Below are positions 61,910-64,000 of a stretch of 64,000 nucleotides of DNA, in pieces. The stretch is from Cordylochernes scorpioides. Its lineage: Eukaryota; Arthropoda; Arachnida; Pseudoscorpiones; Chernetidae. The notes below the pieces were generated by a model that searched no databases, was not told where the DNA came from, and was given only the letters and a program-made list of their open reading frames with translations. A program made the translations under genes and the position numbers. The DNA is taken from contig CP092863.1 in the NCBI GenBank assembly GCA_030710605.1, positions 144,919,372 through 144,983,371 on the forward strand. Reading direction: 5' to 3'. Position 1 is the first letter of the stretch. Each line of letters opens with the position of its first letter.

Positions 61910-63895
61910 TCACTTGAACAGATCAGCTTGGTCCTCAGGGTCATGGTAGGGTTTCATTCTCAGTACATGGACCAGGTCTCTTGTTTGGCGTCTCCTGGTT
62001 GGTTGGTCCACAGGTTCAACTTCGAAGGTCACGTCAGAGAGTTTCCGAGTAACCCTGTATGGCCCGAAGTACCTTTTCATCAGTTTTTCTGAGAGTCCCA
62101 CCTTTCTTATCGGGATGAAAATCCATACCAGGTCACCAACGTTGTAATCCATTGCTTCGTGCTTTGAGTCATATCTGGCCTTGTCCTTTTCTTGGGCTTT
62201 CAAGGTTTCTAATCTTGCCAACTGCCTAGTCTCTTCGACTCGCGAGGCAATTCTCTGACTGTAATCCTCTTGGAGATCTTCATGCGGATTTGGGAAAAGA
62301 GTGTCTACAGTTGTCTCGGCTTCGCGTCCATGAATCAGTTCAAAAGGGGTAAAACCTGTCGTATCTTGTTTTGCCGTGTTGTAGGCGAACGTAACGTAGG
62401 GCAGGATTACGTCCCAGTCCTTCTGTTCAACACTTACATACATAGCGATCATGTTGGCTAAGGTTTTGTTTAATCTCTCCGTAAGTCCATTCGTCTGGGG
62501 ATGATACGCTGTCGTGAACCGATGTATCGACGAGCATTGATTGGTGAGTTCCGCAATCAACTTGGATTGAAATACTCGTCCTCGGTCCGTGATGATTTCT
62601 CTGGGGGCTCCATGCTTGAGAACAACATCTTCCATTAAGAACTTGGCTGCTTCTTTTGCTTCCCCTGTGGGTAAGGCTTTAGTAACGGCAAATCGAGTAA
62701 GATAGTCGGTACAGACTATGATCCATTTATTACCATTATCAGACTTGGGAAATCTTCCAAGGAGGTCCATTCCAACTCTCTGAAAAGGGGAGGTTGCAGG
62801 AGGTATGGCCTTAAGTAGTCCGGGTGGCTTTTGAGTTGATTGTTTCTTTCTCTGGCACTCTTTACAATGAGCGACATACTTCCGTATGTCCCGGAGAAGT
62901 CCTGGCCAGAAATATTTATTTTTAACTCTCTCATATGTCTTCGAAAATCCAAGATGACCTGCTGTGGGAGCGTCGTGTAAACTTTTCAGTAGTTCTAAGC
63001 GTAAGTGCTTGCGAACAACTAAAAGGTGTTGGTTTCCCAGGGGGTCGAAATTCTTTTTGTATAAGGTTCCTTTTAACATTGCATATCCTTTCGATTCGGC
63101 ACCAAATCTTTCTGTTTCCTCTATCAATTTACAAATTTTAGGGTCTTTTCTTTGTTCAGCCCCGAAGCACGTCAGAGCAGTTATTGAGGGTATATCATCA
63201 TCCTCATCATTGTATGCTTCTTCCGATTCAAGTTGGAGAGGATTTCGAGAAAGACAGTCGGCATCTTGGTGTTTGCGTCCACTTTTATAAACAACCGTTA
63301 CATTGTATTCTTGGAGTTTTAAAGCCCATCTTGCTAGTCTTCCTGTCGGGTCCTTCAGATTAGATAACCAGCAAAGAGCGTGGTGGTCAGTGACGATGAC
63401 AAACTCACGACCAAAAAGGTACGGTCGAAATTTGTTGATGGCCCATATTGCGGCCAAGCATTCTCTTTCCTTTGTTGAGTAATTCTTCTCCGCCTTAGAT
63501 AAAGTTCTTGAAGCATAACCAACTGGCCGCTCTTTCCCATCGTTGATCTGTACGAGGACAGCTCCAATTCCATAACCGCTGGCGTCAGTATGAAGCTCGG
63601 TTGGCAGTTGTTCTTCGAAATAGGCAAGAAAAGGTTCAGACATCAATGCTTTTTTCAAGGAATCAAAAGCATCCTGTTGGTCAGAGTTCCACATGAATTT
63701 ATTATCTTTTTTTAGGACTTCGTGTAAAGGAGCAGCTTTCTCAGCAAAATTTTCGATAAATCTACGATAATAGGAACATAGGCCAATGAAGCTTCTCACA
63801 TCTGTTATAGATCTTGGGGTCGGAAACCTGGCGATAGCTTCAATCTTTTCTGGATCGGGATAAATACCTTTACTATCGACGAGGTGTCCAAACAC
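61910..63895 (-). CDS. Ty3/gypsy pol frame, RT end to integrase (fossil element)
   Basis: About 660 codons to the stop near 61910; the frame begins upstream of the window edge. In order: the end of reverse transcriptase (FIGLCSYYRRFI, about 40), RNase H (ELHTDASGYGIGAV, VTDHHAL), the integrase zinc finger (HLGFSKTYERVK, then HCKECQRKK, about 310-345), the integrase core (MDLLG, IITDRGR, YHPQTNGLTERLN), and a C-terminal GPY/F module (YFGPYRV). This order (RNase H before integrase) defines Ty3/gypsy. The start given is the first in-view Met, not a true start. Confidence 0.92.
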   Translation of the reverse strand: MFGHLVDSKGIYPDPEKIEAIARFPTPRSITDVRSFIGLCSYYRRFIENFAEKAAPLHEVLKKDNKFMWNSDQQDAFDSLKKALMSEPFLAYFEEQLPTELHTDASGYGIGAVLVQINDGKERPVGYASRTLSKAEKNYSTKERECLAAIWAINKFRPYLFGREFVIVTDHHALCWLSNLKDPTGRLARWALKLQEYNVTVVYKSGRKHQDADCLSRNPLQLESEEAYNDEDDDIPSITALTCFGAEQRKDPKICKLIEETERFGAESKGYAMLKGTLYKKNFDPLGNQHLLVVRKHLRLELLKSLHDAPTAGHLGFSKTYERVKNKYFWPGLLRDIRKYVAHCKECQRKKQSTQKPPGLLKAIPPATSPFQRVGMDLLGRFPKSDNGNKWIIVCTDYLTRFAVTKALPTGEAKEAAKFLMEDVVLKHGAPREIITDRGRVFQSKLIAELTNQCSSIHRFTTAYHPQTNGLTERLNKTLANMIAMYVSVEQKDWDVILPYVTFAYNTAKQDTTGFTPFELIHGREAETTVDTLFPNPHEDLQEDYSQRIASRVEETRQLARLETLKAQEKDKARYDSKHEAMDYNVGDLVWIFIPIRKVGLSEKLMKRYFGPYRVTRKLSDVTFEVEPVDQPTRRRQTRDLVHVLRMKPYHDPEDQADLFK

Positions 63896-64000
63896 TCTTA
63901 TTCGTTTGGTTCCGAAAAGGCACTTTTTGGGGTTGAGGCGTAGCTCGGCTTTGTCGAGACATTGTAGTATGATTTCAAGCCGGTGTAAATGTTCGTTGAA

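Larger units (their letters stand above)
61692..64000 (-). mobile_element. Ty3/gypsy LTR retrotransposon copy (fossil), cut by the window edge
   Basis: On the - strand: a pol frame (61910-63895 and beyond), a purine tract AAGGGGGCA, and a 179-bp LTR (61692-61870) with matching ends TGTCAC and GTGACA. The other LTR and gag lie outside the window. What is visible looks whole; age cannot be judged without the second LTR. Confidence 0.88.

Noticed and set aside
1-64000. CRISPR array, Polinton or bacterial operon
   Set aside because: Tandem repeats here are satellites or LINE tails without spacers; no capsid, packaging ATPase or prokaryotic gene was seen.

Overview
This window is AT-rich, repeat-packed eukaryotic DNA that reads best as the inside of one large host gene in an arthropod. 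The only convincing host coding sequence is three GC-rich exons on the + strand (16678-16941, 55982-56395, 57994-58152). They encode successive immunoglobulin domains very similar to Dscam, by my reading Ig4, Ig5 and Ig6. All three are bounded by phase-1 splice sites that fit each other, so the first two should join across an intron of about 39 kb. The order cannot be read from this window: family content (a Naiad-type Penelope-like element, BEL and Ty3 elements, tRNA-derived SINEs) and Dscam support arthropod, nothing finer.

Layout. 1-11228 is one copy of a segment whose other copy runs 22057 to about 50700. The second copy differs by small changes plus two big insertions: a 13.9-kb tandem array of a Penelope-like retroelement (26577-40527) and a BEL/Pao LTR element (42410-46910, with 340-bp LTRs and an ATATA target duplication). 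Similarity of the first copy stops exactly at a 100-N assembly gap (11229-11328). It may therefore be an unpurged second haplotype rather than a true duplication; either way it records the pre-insertion sites. 11329-22056 holds the first exon among short repeats. 50700-61690 holds the other two exons among short repeats. 61692 to the window end is a Ty3/gypsy element on the - strand, cut by the window.

The most unusual content is a set of short repeat families that mostly occur as inverted dimers (foldbacks). Several carry hammerhead ribozyme motifs near the dimer centre. Four look intact by eye (5143-5184 +, 17523-17564 +, 20520-20561 -, 54683-54726 +), with a paired stem I, the CUGANGA and GAAA boxes, stem II and a very small stem III. 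Several decayed ones surround them. The Penelope-like array has N-terminal GIY-YIG nuclease plus reverse transcriptase (the Naiad domain order), three near-identical 4.28-kb units and an inverted partial arm at its left end. It offers a plausible source of the enzyme that spread the small foldbacks; that link is inference. Each complete inter-ORF region also contains an 85-nt sequence that folds on paper into a three-way junction with two hairpins whose loops pair GGGG with CCCC. I cannot assign it to a known RNA class.

The remaining sequence is tRNA-derived SINEs, LINE 3' ends and tandem arrays made from LINE tails, a 123-bp satellite in both orientations, one TA-flanked MITE, and orphan exon-like fragments whose parent genes I do not recognise. 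Repeat boundaries and family names A-H are mine, drawn by eye.
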